A stretch of DNA of 14,312 bases from ARS1285 sp039796495 (GTDB lineage: Archaea > Nanobdellota > Nanobdellia > Pacearchaeales > GW2011-AR1): the NCBI GenBank assembly GCA_039796495.1, contig JBDKJQ010000077.1:1-14312 (forward strand), given 5' to 3'. Of the stretch, positions 1 through 5,848 are shown piece after piece. The first letter of the stretch is position 1. Each line of letters starts with the position of its first letter. Under the pieces are notes generated by a model that saw nothing but the letters and a program-made list of their open reading frames with translations, ran no database searches and had not been told where the DNA came from. The position numbers were made by a program, and so were the translations under genes.

Positions 1-17
1 AATGATACAATAATTGT

Positions 18-89
18 GCCCTGGTAGTTTAGTGGCTAAAACACATCCCTGTCACGGATGAGTCCCGAGTTCGATTCTCGGTCGGGGCG
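18..89 (+). tRNA. tRNA-Asp (anticodon GTC)
   Basis: A complete cloverleaf can be folded by eye. The acceptor stem pairs 18-24 with 82-88, with two G-U pairs. The D stem is 27-30 with 39-42, and the D loop carries the conserved GG at 34-35. The anticodon stem is 44-48 with 56-60, and the seven-base loop places GTC at 51-53. The T stem is 65-69 with 77-81 around a TTCGATT loop. The discriminator base is G89, as usual for tRNA-Asp. The variable region is short (61-64). CCA is not encoded and there is no intron, so a CCA-adding enzyme must finish the 3' end. Its promoter would lie at or before the window start. Confidence 0.96.
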
Positions 90-92
90 TAT

Positions 93-111
93 AGAGGATC
101 AGAGATCCTCT
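93..111 (+). terminator. Perfect 8-bp hairpin just after tRNA-Asp
   Basis: AGAGGATC and GATCCTCT form a perfect 8-bp stem around an AGA loop, four bases after the tRNA 3' end, followed by a pyrimidine-rich run (CTTCTTT). This could help termination or 3' processing of the tRNA transcript. Archaeal terminators are normally simple T-runs, so the role is inferred; the pairing itself is directly visible. Confidence 0.5.
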
Positions 112-121
112 CTTCTTTGAG

Positions 122-292
122 ATGTCGGACCAGATTTCAAAAAATGATTTTGTTCGATTCACTTACATTCGTAAGAATGGAAGTTGTCCAAAACCAGCAG
201 GTTTTGGTATCGGTCGGGAATACATAATAAAATATAAATATTCTGGAGAGGTTAATTTTTATAATGATCAAGAAAACAATAATCGAGGATGA
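122..292 (+). CDS. Small hypothetical protein, 56 aa, possibly the 5' part of a frameshifted gene
   Basis: An ATG at 122 opens a 56-codon frame ending in TGA at 290-292. The protein is basic and beta-rich, with the pattern DFVRF...FGIGREYIIKYKYSGEV near residues 9-43. This resembles the 'GD.V.C...LT.GKEYEV.....' layout of small SH3-like proteins common in prokaryotes and phages; the resemblance is by eye only. No Shine-Dalgarno site precedes it. A weak TATA-like GTATAGAG at 89-96 lies at roughly the leaderless distance but inside the tRNA-proximal hairpin. The next frame starts four bases after this stop and could be the continuation of the same protein if one base were inserted or lost near 270-276. 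Function unknown. Confidence 0.45.
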   Translation: MSDQISKNDFVRFTYIRKNGSCPKPAGFGIGREYIIKYKYSGEVNFYNDQENNNRG

Positions 293-296
293 AGTT

Positions 297-563
297 ATGT
301 ATCTAAGATTGAAAGTAAGTGGCTTGAGAGCCGATTATTATTTTAACAGAAAAGCGTGTGATAATAAAGATAGAGGTCATTTTGCAATTGAAAACGGAGA
401 AGTGGTATTTAACAGAGCAGCTCCTGCATTGGGGATTATGATGTTAAATGGTTCTCCGTCTTTAAGTGTATCTGGAAGCCTTCTTTTATCAATTCAAGAT
501 AATATCCAAAGAATTTTACTCGATCACGCTTTTGTTGGAGTAAGATATGTAGAAGTTGAATAA
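297..563 (+). CDS. Small hypothetical protein, 88 aa
   Basis: I place the start at ATG 297, preceded by GAGG at 285-288 (8-base spacing) and four bases after the previous stop. An in-frame ATG at 264 would give 99 aa and has its own purine-rich GGAGAGG at 245-251, but it would overlap the upstream frame by 29 bases. The protein is short, without cysteine-rich motifs, signal peptide or a membrane segment I can defend. Its first residues (MYLRLKVSGLRADYYF) look like the natural end of the SH3-like pattern seen in the upstream frame, so the two may be one gene broken by a frameshift. It ends 14 bases before the convergent ribL. Function unknown. Confidence 0.55.
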   Translation: MYLRLKVSGLRADYYFNRKACDNKDRGHFAIENGEVVFNRAAPALGIMMLNGSPSLSVSGSLLLSIQDNIQRILLDHAFVGVRYVEVE

Positions 564-577
564 ACTTACTTATTTTT

Positions 578-970
578 CTACAACATCTTCTTCTCAAATT
601 TCTCTATCCTTACTATTTTTACTTTTTGTCCTCGTTTTTCCAGTTCCTCCTGCAGCCATTCTTCCTTTGCCCACTGATCATGGCCTAATGCGATGATATT
701 CGGCTTTAACGAAATGATTCGTTCAATAAAATTATTTCCTTCATATCCTAACACTGCTTCATCAACAATGTTGAGATTTTTTATTTTTTCCAGCCGCTTG
801 TTCTCATCATGCATTGTTTTTTTCTGTTTTATTTTTTCTGAATTTGCATCGCGCGAGACAATGACAATTAACTCTGCGTTTTCAGCGAGGGATTTTGCCT
901 TCTTCAAATATTCAATGTGGCCTGAGTGCAGTATGTCGAATGTGCCGGAGCAAATGATGCGAGGTTTCAT
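578..970 (-). CDS. ribL: FAD synthetase RibL, cytidylyltransferase family
   Basis: This 130-aa protein belongs to the nucleotidyltransferase superfamily. It has the GTFD strand motif (residues 9-12), the HSGH (HxGH) nucleotide-binding motif at 15-18, and a late ALGHDQ segment near 94-99. Archaeal RibL enzymes of this kind transfer AMP from ATP (or CMP from CTP) to FMN to make FAD in the cytosol; related folds include glycerol-3-phosphate cytidylyltransferase. The ALGxDQ segment and the ELEKRG..VKIVRIE ending favour RibL over other members, and the length is slightly shorter than typical. The ATG sits one base after the mutY stop with no Shine-Dalgarno site, so translation probably depends on reinitiation after mutY. 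The pairing with mutY looks like an operon of convenience. Family certain, substrate probable. Confidence 0.85.
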   Translation of the reverse strand: MKPRIICSGTFDILHSGHIEYLKKAKSLAENAELIVIVSRDANSEKIKQKKTMHDENKRLEKIKNLNIVDEAVLGYEGNNFIERIISLKPNIIALGHDQWAKEEWLQEELEKRGQKVKIVRIEKFEKKML

Positions 971-971
971 T

Positions 972-1784
972 TTAGGGTAATTGATAATTATTTTTATTTT
1001 TTATAATCATCCCTTCTTTTTGAAGTTCTGTGAGTAACTCGGGTAGTAGTTTGTCTGGGATATTTGTTTCTTTGCTTAACTCTTCTTTTCTCAGTTTTTT
1101 ATGCTCTATAAGTTTTTTTATGATCAAACTCCGTTTTTGTCGTCGTGAGCCTTCAAATTTTGACTGCTTGGTATAATGCTTGCTTTTTTTGGAAAAATTT
1201 CCATGCAACTTCTTGAGATGAGTTCCATAGTCCATCAGTGCCCAGTGCCATTCGCGGGGATTTTCTTTATCTAATGTTTCTATAATAAATGTTTTTATCT
1301 TTTCATCATGGATATCTTTTGCTTTGGGGAAAAAATGGAAAATAAAAACGGTGCGGATGTTTGTTTCAATATATGGAATCGCCTTATTGTATGCATAGGT
1401 AAGAATTGCTGCTGCAGTTGCGTGGCCAATGCCTGGAAGTTGGGTGAGTTCTTCAATTGTTTGTGGGAATGTTTCATTATGTTCATTTATAATTTTTTCT
1501 GCTGCCTGCTTGAGGAATTTTGCGCGTCGATTATATCCAAGACCGCTCCACACTGCCAGCACTTGCGATAATGGTGCCTCTACCAGATGTTTTATCGTCG
1601 GAAATGTTGTTATAAACTCCTGATATTTTTCTGTGACTCTATCTACCTGGGTTTGCTGGAGCATGATTTCTGAAATTAAGATATAATAGGGATCTGTTGT
1701 TTTCCGCCAGAGCATCTCGTGTCTACCATTCTTTTTATAAAAATCCCAGATTATATTTTTGAATGCCTGAAGGTCTTGTTTCAT
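972..1784 (-). CDS. mutY: A/G-specific adenine glycosylase MutY, cluster-free type
   Basis: This 270-aa base-excision-repair enzyme removes adenine mispaired with 8-oxoguanine or guanine. The motif SEIMLQQTQV (38-47) carries the adenine-recognition and catalytic glutamate E39 (E37 in E. coli). The helix-hairpin-helix LPGIG is at 116-120. The usual catalytic aspartate of the 'VDGNV/VDTNV' motif is replaced by glutamate at 140 (IETNIR). There is not one cysteine in the protein, so the 4Fe-4S cluster of classical MutY is absent; the region reads HYTKQSKFEGSRRQKR instead. FeS-free MutY is a known variant class. A winged-helix-like C-terminus (about 215-270) replaces the NUDIX-like 8-oxoG-sensing domain. 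The gene heads the mutY-ribL transcript and its TATA box is correctly placed for a leaderless ATG. Confidence 0.88.
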   Translation of the reverse strand: MKQDLQAFKNIIWDFYKKNGRHEMLWRKTTDPYYILISEIMLQQTQVDRVTEKYQEFITTFPTIKHLVEAPLSQVLAVWSGLGYNRRAKFLKQAAEKIINEHNETFPQTIEELTQLPGIGHATAAAILTYAYNKAIPYIETNIRTVFIFHFFPKAKDIHDEKIKTFIIETLDKENPREWHWALMDYGTHLKKLHGNFSKKSKHYTKQSKFEGSRRQKRSLIIKKLIEHKKLRKEELSKETNIPDKLLPELLTELQKEGMIIKNKNNYQLP

Positions 1785-1804
1785 GAACGTAAGAATAAAA
1801 TGGG

Positions 1805-1812
1805 ATTAAAAA
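1805..1812 (-). promoter_or_regulatory. TATA box of mutY-ribL
   Basis: Read on the minus strand the site is TTTTTAAT, centred about 24.5 bases before the mutY ATG at 1784. This is the spacing seen repeatedly in the window and implies a leaderless transcript. Inferred from sequence and spacing. Confidence 0.6.
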
Positions 1813-1845
1813 TTGTTGCGGTTTCAAAAAAATTCACCTGGATTC

Positions 1846-2352
1846 TTAATAACTATTCTTATTAAAATCTTCCTGGATGGTATAGCTATCTTCAGTCAAC
1901 TGCGCAGCAGCAATCCTGCTTGTTCTAAACTTTAGTACGTTCTTTCTCACATGGCAATAACCGATGACATATCTTGTTGATGTATAATACACATCGAATT
2001 TTCTTTTTTTTAATTCTGCATTTTCAATGTCAAAATATTTCATCTCCACTGTTTTTAATTGAGCAAATGCTTTTTCGAGAATCTGGTAGACGCTATTATC
2101 TATCTTGTTGTTGAACATGCGGTATTTTTTGTTGAGCATCTTTTTTTCTATTTCATCTTTCTGCTTTTCAGGCAGGCATTTACCGATCTTATTTAAAATA
2201 GACTTTATTACTTTCGTTTTTATCGGTTCTTCTGAAATAATATACTCGTCGTACTGTCCCTGGTTGTTTTCAGGAACATTTTTTTCATATTTTTTGACGA
2301 TCTTATAGACCGCCTCAGCCTCTTCTTTTTTAAGAGTAAGCTGTTTTTCCAT
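1846..2352 (-). CDS. Stand-alone WYL-domain protein
   Basis: This 168-aa protein has a lysine-rich helical N-terminal part (1-85) and a C-terminal segment, about 90-160, that fits the WYL domain pattern: RKFDVYYTSTRYVIGYCH, then a basic strand ending in KFRTSRI, then an acidic loop and a TIQEDF strand. WYL domains bind nucleic acids or small ligands and usually follow an HTH domain in DefSR/PafBC-like regulators; some sit in CRISPR or phage-defence loci. Here I see no clear winged-helix motif upstream of the domain, so DNA binding is not shown. There is no CRISPR array or nuclease nearby. It is monocistronic, divergent from the rhodanese gene, and its TATA box implies a leaderless start. Domain call fairly sure, function unknown. 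Confidence 0.65.
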   Translation of the reverse strand: MEKQLTLKKEEAEAVYKIVKKYEKNVPENNQGQYDEYIISEEPIKTKVIKSILNKIGKCLPEKQKDEIEKKMLNKKYRMFNNKIDNSVYQILEKAFAQLKTVEMKYFDIENAELKKRKFDVYYTSTRYVIGYCHVRKNVLKFRTSRIAAAQLTEDSYTIQEDFNKNSY

Positions 2353-2372
2353 GAAAATGGTAACAATTGACC

Positions 2373-2380
2373 CTTTAAGT
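2373..2380 (-). promoter_or_regulatory. TATA box of the WYL gene
   Basis: On the minus strand the site is ACTTAAAG, centred 24.5 bases before the ATG at 2352. It lies in a 91-base divergent intergenic region shared with the rhodanese gene, whose own TATA box is about 45 bases away. Confidence 0.55.
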
Positions 2381-2417
2381 AGTTATTTGCGATGTGATTC
2401 ATACTTCTTTGAATAAA

Positions 2418-2425
2418 TTTATTAA
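2418..2425 (+). promoter_or_regulatory. TATA box of the rhodanese gene
   Basis: TTTATTAA is centred 22.5 bases before the first ATG (2444) and 25.5 bases before the second (2447). The second spacing matches the other promoters here, so translation may begin at the second methionine. Confidence 0.55.
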
Positions 2426-2443
2426 CGTATTTCCTTTCTTTTC

Positions 2444-2809
2444 ATGATGATCATCTCTACATCAGAACTCCAGCAATTGCTTGCATCACCACGTGAGCGG
2501 GAAAAATTTATTTTACTGGATGTCAGAAGACATGATGAGCTTCATAATGGTATGATTCCTCATGCACATCATCTACCGCTTCACGAACTGGAAGAGGCTT
2601 TTAGTCTTTCTTCACAAGATTTTAAGAAAAAATATGGCTTTGAAAAGCCGAGCAAGAAAAAACTGATTATAGTGTATTGTAGAACTGGTGGTCGAAGCAG
2701 CATTGCAGCGTCGCTACTATTGCAAGAGGGATATACTGCTAAAAATTATCAAGGAAGTATTTGGGAGTGGAGTGAGATTGATGAGAATGTGAAGAAATAT
2801 TTTCATTGA
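2444..2809 (+). CDS. Single-domain rhodanese-like sulfurtransferase
   Basis: This 121-aa protein is a single rhodanese domain, similar in length to PspE/GlpE-type proteins. It has the LLDVRR strand-turn motif (24-29), the IPHAHHLPL segment near 38-46, and an active-site loop YCRTGGRSSIAA in which Cys79 would carry the persulfide. Such proteins move sulfane sulfur between thiols in the cytosol, for example toward FeS or tRNA thiolation pathways; the partner cannot be read from these neighbours. No signal peptide is present. The gene begins with ATGATG and the second ATG (2447) fits the TATA spacing better. It is monocistronic. Family assignment is firm, physiological role is open. Confidence 0.9.
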   Translation: MMIISTSELQQLLASPREREKFILLDVRRHDELHNGMIPHAHHLPLHELEEAFSLSSQDFKKKYGFEKPSKKKLIIVYCRTGGRSSIAASLLLQEGYTAKNYQGSIWEWSEIDENVKKYFH

Positions 2810-2831
2810 TGTATTCTATTAACAGCAATTC

Positions 2832-2839
2832 TTTAAATA
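2832..2839 (+). promoter_or_regulatory. TATA box of the PrcB_C-like gene
   Basis: TTTAAATA is centred 25.5 bases before ATG 2861, which selects that ATG over the in-frame ATG at 2852 as the start of a leaderless message. Confidence 0.6.
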
Positions 2840-2860
2840 GAGAAAGGTTTTATGTTTATC

Positions 2861-3460
2861 ATGAAAAAATATTTTGCGTATCTTGGTGTATTAATGGTTT
2901 GCATGATGCTTACCGCAGTTATTCCTGTGCACGCCTACAGCTATTCAACCTATAGTTATTCTTCCTATCATCTTCCCCTTCCTGTGAGATGCAATCTTGA
3001 GAAAGAATTTCCGCGCTATGATTTTGTCAAGCGCATGTATATTTGCGAGAAAATAAAAGATAGGATGGAGAATAATGATAATGAAGTCCTGCGATTTGAT
3101 ACAATAAAACAAGGAACGACGAGCAGCCTTGATGATCGGACGTTTAAAGTCATTAAGACTGACAAGGAATTGAGAAAATTATGGCAGGATATGTTTCCTG
3201 GCGTACGTGTACCACATGTTGATTTCGGAGACAATATGGTCTTAGCCGCATTAATGGGCGAGAAATCAACCGGTGGGTATTCCATTCAGATAACAAAGAT
3301 TGTAAATGACGATGATGTTGAAGTGACGGTAAAAGAAACATCGCCTGATTCAGACTGCATTGTGACGCAGGCAACAACGCAACCGTATCACCTTATTGTC
3401 ATGAAAAAATCAAGCAAGGATGTTGATTTCAACATCAAGAAAGTGACGATGAATTGTTAG
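2861..3460 (+). CDS. Secreted protein with PrcB_C-like domain
   Basis: With the start chosen by TATA spacing the protein has 199 aa (202 from ATG 2852). Residues 1-25 form a signal peptide: MKKY, a hydrophobic stretch, then an AxA-like site at PVHA. A short Tyr/Ser-rich linker follows (YSYSTYSYSSY). The C-terminal part, about 85-190, matches the PrcB_C pattern: DFGDNMVLAALMG, then KSTGGYSIQI, then a segment ending PYHLIVMKK. In bacteria that domain occurs in PrcB, which stabilises the PrtP protease complex, and in many uncharacterised exported proteins. Four cysteines in the exported part (44, 62, 166, 199) could make two disulfides. No protease is encoded nearby, so a protease-partner role is not supported here. 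Export and domain are reasonably sure. Confidence 0.72.
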   Translation: MKKYFAYLGVLMVCMMLTAVIPVHAYSYSTYSYSSYHLPLPVRCNLEKEFPRYDFVKRMYICEKIKDRMENNDNEVLRFDTIKQGTTSSLDDRTFKVIKTDKELRKLWQDMFPGVRVPHVDFGDNMVLAALMGEKSTGGYSIQITKIVNDDDVEVTVKETSPDSDCIVTQATTQPYHLIVMKKSSKDVDFNIKKVTMNC

Positions 3461-3491
3461 TTTTTTAAATATAATTTTATAACACAAATAC

Positions 3492-3499
3492 TTAAAAAG
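3492..3499 (+). promoter_or_regulatory. TATA box of the repeat-containing small gene
   Basis: TTAAAAAG is centred 24.5 bases before ATG 3520, supporting that ATG rather than an in-frame TTG at 3514. Confidence 0.5.
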
Positions 3500-3519
3500 T
3501 GATTTATTAATCTTTGTTT

Positions 3520-3936
3520 ATGGATCACAAACCAACGCTTAAACGATTGAGAGACGCTGATCCTCGTGCATATGCGCAATTTTGCGAAACAGCTGGTCAG
3601 CAATTGACACTTAAACAATTACAAATTACAAACCCCCGAGGATATGCAGAACTATGCGAAAGGGCTGGTTGTTATTCTGTTGCTCTGGAGTTTTATGTAA
3701 ATAGTGATTCTTCTTTGGATTTATTGCATGCTGCGGAATTAGCAGACCGATTAGGTAACAAAACTCAAAGAAAGAAATTTTCCACACTGGCACGCCAGAA
3801 AGTTGATTCTGAACTAGAAAAAGCATTGCGAGCTGCTCAGAGTTCGTCGGCAGGAGAGAATGAAGAAAGAAATTTTATTATTGTTACCAATAGAAAACGG
3901 GCAGTATATAATACCTCTCAGGTTCTTCTTTCTTAA
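3520..3936 (+). CDS. Hypothetical helical protein with a 24-residue internal duplication
   Basis: This 138-aa soluble protein is not recognised. Its N-terminus holds two copies of a 21-residue motif at 6-26 and 30-50, with consensus TLKxLxxxxPRxYAxxCExAG and a period of 24 residues. They are followed by a helix pair (about 51-95: VALEFYVNSDSSLDLLHAAELADRLGNKTQRKKF) that looks TPR-like, then a charged, low-complexity tail and a short beta-like end. A scaffold or binding role is plausible from the repeat character but is inference. The start at 3520 is set by the TATA box. It is monocistronic and lies before the DEAD-box helicase leader. Two conserved cysteines sit one per repeat (22, 46). Confidence 0.75.
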   Translation: MDHKPTLKRLRDADPRAYAQFCETAGQQLTLKQLQITNPRGYAELCERAGCYSVALEFYVNSDSSLDLLHAAELADRLGNKTQRKKFSTLARQKVDSELEKALRAAQSSSAGENEERNFIIVTNRKRAVYNTSQVLLS

Positions 3937-3949
3937 CACAAAACAAACA

Positions 3950-4070
3950 TTTATATAGCCACTTTTGATACTGAAAGTATAAATAAGTAATATATGCAAA
4001 GAAATACACAGACTTGTTCTGCTCGCTATTTCTTGACTGTTATTCATTATTAAATTAAAAATAATATACA
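3950..4070 (+). promoter_or_regulatory. Promoter and apparently structured leader of the DEAD-box helicase gene
   Basis: Two strong TATA-like sites precede the gene: TTTATATA at 3950-3957 and GTATAAATA at 3977-3985. Neither is at leaderless distance from ATG 4071, so the message would carry roughly 65-90 untranslated bases. Between the two sites lies ATACT-GAA-AGTAT (3968-3980). Inside the leader AAGAAATA (3999-4006) pairs perfectly with TATTTCTT (4027-4034), enclosing CAGA/TCTG (4009-4012 with 4018-4021). A 19-codon frame (3994-4053, starting MQRNTQ) overlaps the hairpin. Leaders of this kind control cold-shock helicase genes in other organisms; that role here is inference. A closer, poorer AT-rich site near 4047 could still give a short leader. 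Confidence 0.45.
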
Positions 4071-5450
4071 ATGGAACAATTTGTACAATTACTGGGAGAA
4101 GATAGTCCTATCTTGGATTCTATCAAAAAACGAGGATATACCGAGCCTTCAGAAATTCAGGAAAAATCAATTCCTGAGATTCTTAAAGGGAAGGATGTTA
4201 TAGCTGGAGCTTCGACTGGTTCTGGAAAAACCTTGGCATTTGCCGTCGGATTGATAAAAAACGCGAAAAAAGACTTTGGTATACAGGGGTTAGTATTAAC
4301 TCCAACCCGAGAGCTTGCTGAACAGATAACCAAAGAGCTTATTCATTTTTCCGGAGAAAAAAATCTTGACATCGCATCAGTTTATGGTGGTGTTTCAATT
4401 AATCCGCAGATGAAGCGATTGCAAACCGCGGAAATTGTCGTTGCGACACCGGGAAGAATATTAGATCATCTTTCACGCAATTCTATTGATTTGTCACGTG
4501 TTAACACGCTTGTCTTGGATGAAGCTGATCGAATGCTTGACATGGGGTTTATTGAAGATGTTGAAGAAATAATTTCTTACTGTCCGCATCATCGCCAGAC
4601 CTTGCTTTTTTCTGCGACTATCTCTGCAGACATATTCCATATCGCGCAAAAATATATGAAGAATCCTATTGAGATTTCTGCTGAGCCGCATGTTGATCCG
4701 GAAAAACTCAAACAGATTTATTATGATGTTGAGGACAACATGAAATATTCTTTATTGCTTCATTTATTGAAACATGAGGATGCAAAAAAAGTGATTGTGT
4801 TCTGCAATACACGGCAGAATGTTGATTTTCTGCAGAACAATCTGGAACGAGCTGGTGTTGATACATTTCCGATTCACGGCGGTTATTCACAGGAAAAAAG
4901 AAATAAAATCATTGAAGGATTCCATTCGCAGAAAACTGGTGTACTTATCGCGACGGACGTTGCTGCACGTGGACTTGACATAAAAGATATCAGCCACGTA
5001 TATAATTATGATACCCCTCCGAATAAAAAAGAATACATCCATCGAATCGGCAGGACTGCGCGTGCCGGTACTGAAGGTATTGTTGTCAACATAATCGGCA
5101 ATCGGGATCATGAAAATTTTCAATTCATCATGATGGGGGGAGAGATACATATTGATCGAGCGGAAACTCCTGAAGTTGAACGCGCATACATTCAATGGAC
5201 AGGTGATCGACGAGGTGGAGGACGATTTTCAGGAAGAGGTGGAGGTGGTCGCGGAGGATTCTCGGGCGGAGGAGGTCGATGGAGAGGCAGTTTTAGAGGA
5301 GGAAGCTCTCATCGCGGTGGTGGGCGTGGAGGCTCTAGTTATAGGGGCGGAGGAAATTCCCGTTATGGAAGTTCAAGTAGAGATTCGAATAGGGATTCAC
5401 GAAGAGATTCTGGAAGAAATCGGGGATTTAGAAGTTCTGGAAGAAGATAG
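4071..5450 (+). CDS. DEAD-box ATP-dependent RNA helicase with Arg/Gly-rich tail
   Basis: This 459-aa helicase has every core motif: Q motif PSEIQ (26-30), Walker A ASTGSGKT (47-54), PTRELA (78-83), YGG (105-107), TPGR (126-129), DEAD (150-153), SAT (181-183), VIVFCNT (241-247), ATDVAARGLD (294-303) and HRIGRTARAG (324-333). It would unwind short RNA duplexes in ribosome assembly, RNA turnover or cold adaptation, like bacterial DeaD/RhlE/CsdA. The last 80 residues (379-459) are almost all Gly, Arg and Ser with FSGRGGGGRGG-type RGG repeats followed by an RDS-rich end. Such tails bind RNA and promote condensates in other helicases. It starts at the only plausible ATG and appears monocistronic with a leader. 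Core assignment is certain. Confidence 0.97.
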   Translation: MEQFVQLLGEDSPILDSIKKRGYTEPSEIQEKSIPEILKGKDVIAGASTGSGKTLAFAVGLIKNAKKDFGIQGLVLTPTRELAEQITKELIHFSGEKNLDIASVYGGVSINPQMKRLQTAEIVVATPGRILDHLSRNSIDLSRVNTLVLDEADRMLDMGFIEDVEEIISYCPHHRQTLLFSATISADIFHIAQKYMKNPIEISAEPHVDPEKLKQIYYDVEDNMKYSLLLHLLKHEDAKKVIVFCNTRQNVDFLQNNLERAGVDTFPIHGGYSQEKRNKIIEGFHSQKTGVLIATDVAARGLDIKDISHVYNYDTPPNKKEYIHRIGRTARAGTEGIVVNIIGNRDHENFQFIMMGGEIHIDRAETPEVERAYIQWTGDRRGGGRFSGRGGGGRGGFSGGGGRWRGSFRGGSSHRGGGRGGSSYRGGGNSRYGSSSRDSNRDSRRDSGRNRGFRSSGRR

Positions 5451-5479
5451 ATTACCATTAATGTTAACTCCTTTTTAGC

Positions 5480-5725
5480 TTAATCAACAATTTTCTTAAA
5501 TCCTTTGATCAAATGTATTCTCTTTTTTATGTTGTTGTAAATATCTTCAAACTCCTCTGTTTTTATTTCCACGATACCTGAACTGTCTTTTCCTTTGAAA
5601 CATAATGCGATTGTTTCATCTTCAGGATTGAGAAATTCTTCCTTGATGATCACTTCTTTTATCTCTCCTGCAGTTTCCATTCGCGCAATGCCATCACGAT
5701 TTACTTTTTTTATTTTTACTTTCAT
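5480..5725 (-). CDS. Small conserved-looking hypothetical protein, 81 aa
   Basis: Basic, beta-rich 81-aa protein without signal peptide or cysteine motif (one Cys at 42). It alternates charged and branched residues (KVKIKKV, then a DGIARM turn, then GEIKEVIIKEEFLNP), a SSGIVEIKTEEFEDIYNNI segment, and a basic end KRIHLIKGFKKI. The pattern of short strands followed by one amphipathic helix suggests a compact single domain. It is convergent with the DEAD-box gene (30 bases between stops) and divergent from the 242-aa gene. Its TATA box (5750-5757, read TTTATTAA on the minus strand) is centred about 28 bases before the ATG. I do not recognise the family. Confidence 0.75.
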   Translation of the reverse strand: MKVKIKKVNRDGIARMETAGEIKEVIIKEEFLNPEDETIALCFKGKDSSGIVEIKTEEFEDIYNNIKKRIHLIKGFKKIVD

Positions 5726-5782
5726 GATATATATTATTAGAAACTGAAATTAATAAAGATGATTTGCTACTGAGTATGAGTG

Positions 5783-5833
5783 TTAATCAAAAGATTTTTA
5801 AGTACTCTTTGGTAATACTGTTTAATCAAAAGA
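5783..5833 (+). repeat. 12-bp direct repeat in the promoter of the 242-aa gene
   Basis: TTAATCAAAAGA occurs at 5783-5794 and again at 5822-5833, 39 bases apart. The second copy overlaps the TATA-like TTTAATCA (5821-5828), which is centred 24.5 bases before ATG 5849. The copies could be paired binding sites for a regulator or an old duplication of the core promoter. The identity is directly visible; the role is inference. Confidence 0.55.
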
Positions 5834-5848
5834 GTTCTGATAACAATT

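Noticed and set aside
693..980. Plus-strand open frame of 95 codons opposite ribL
   Set aside because: It is an antisense shadow of the ribL coding sequence, with low-complexity Phe/Ser content and no promoter or ribosome site.
5152..5478. Open frame of 108 codons over the helicase tail, Glu/Val-rich
   Set aside because: It is a shifted reading of the Gly/Arg repeat region of the DEAD-box gene; the GGA/CGA repeats naturally leave other frames open.
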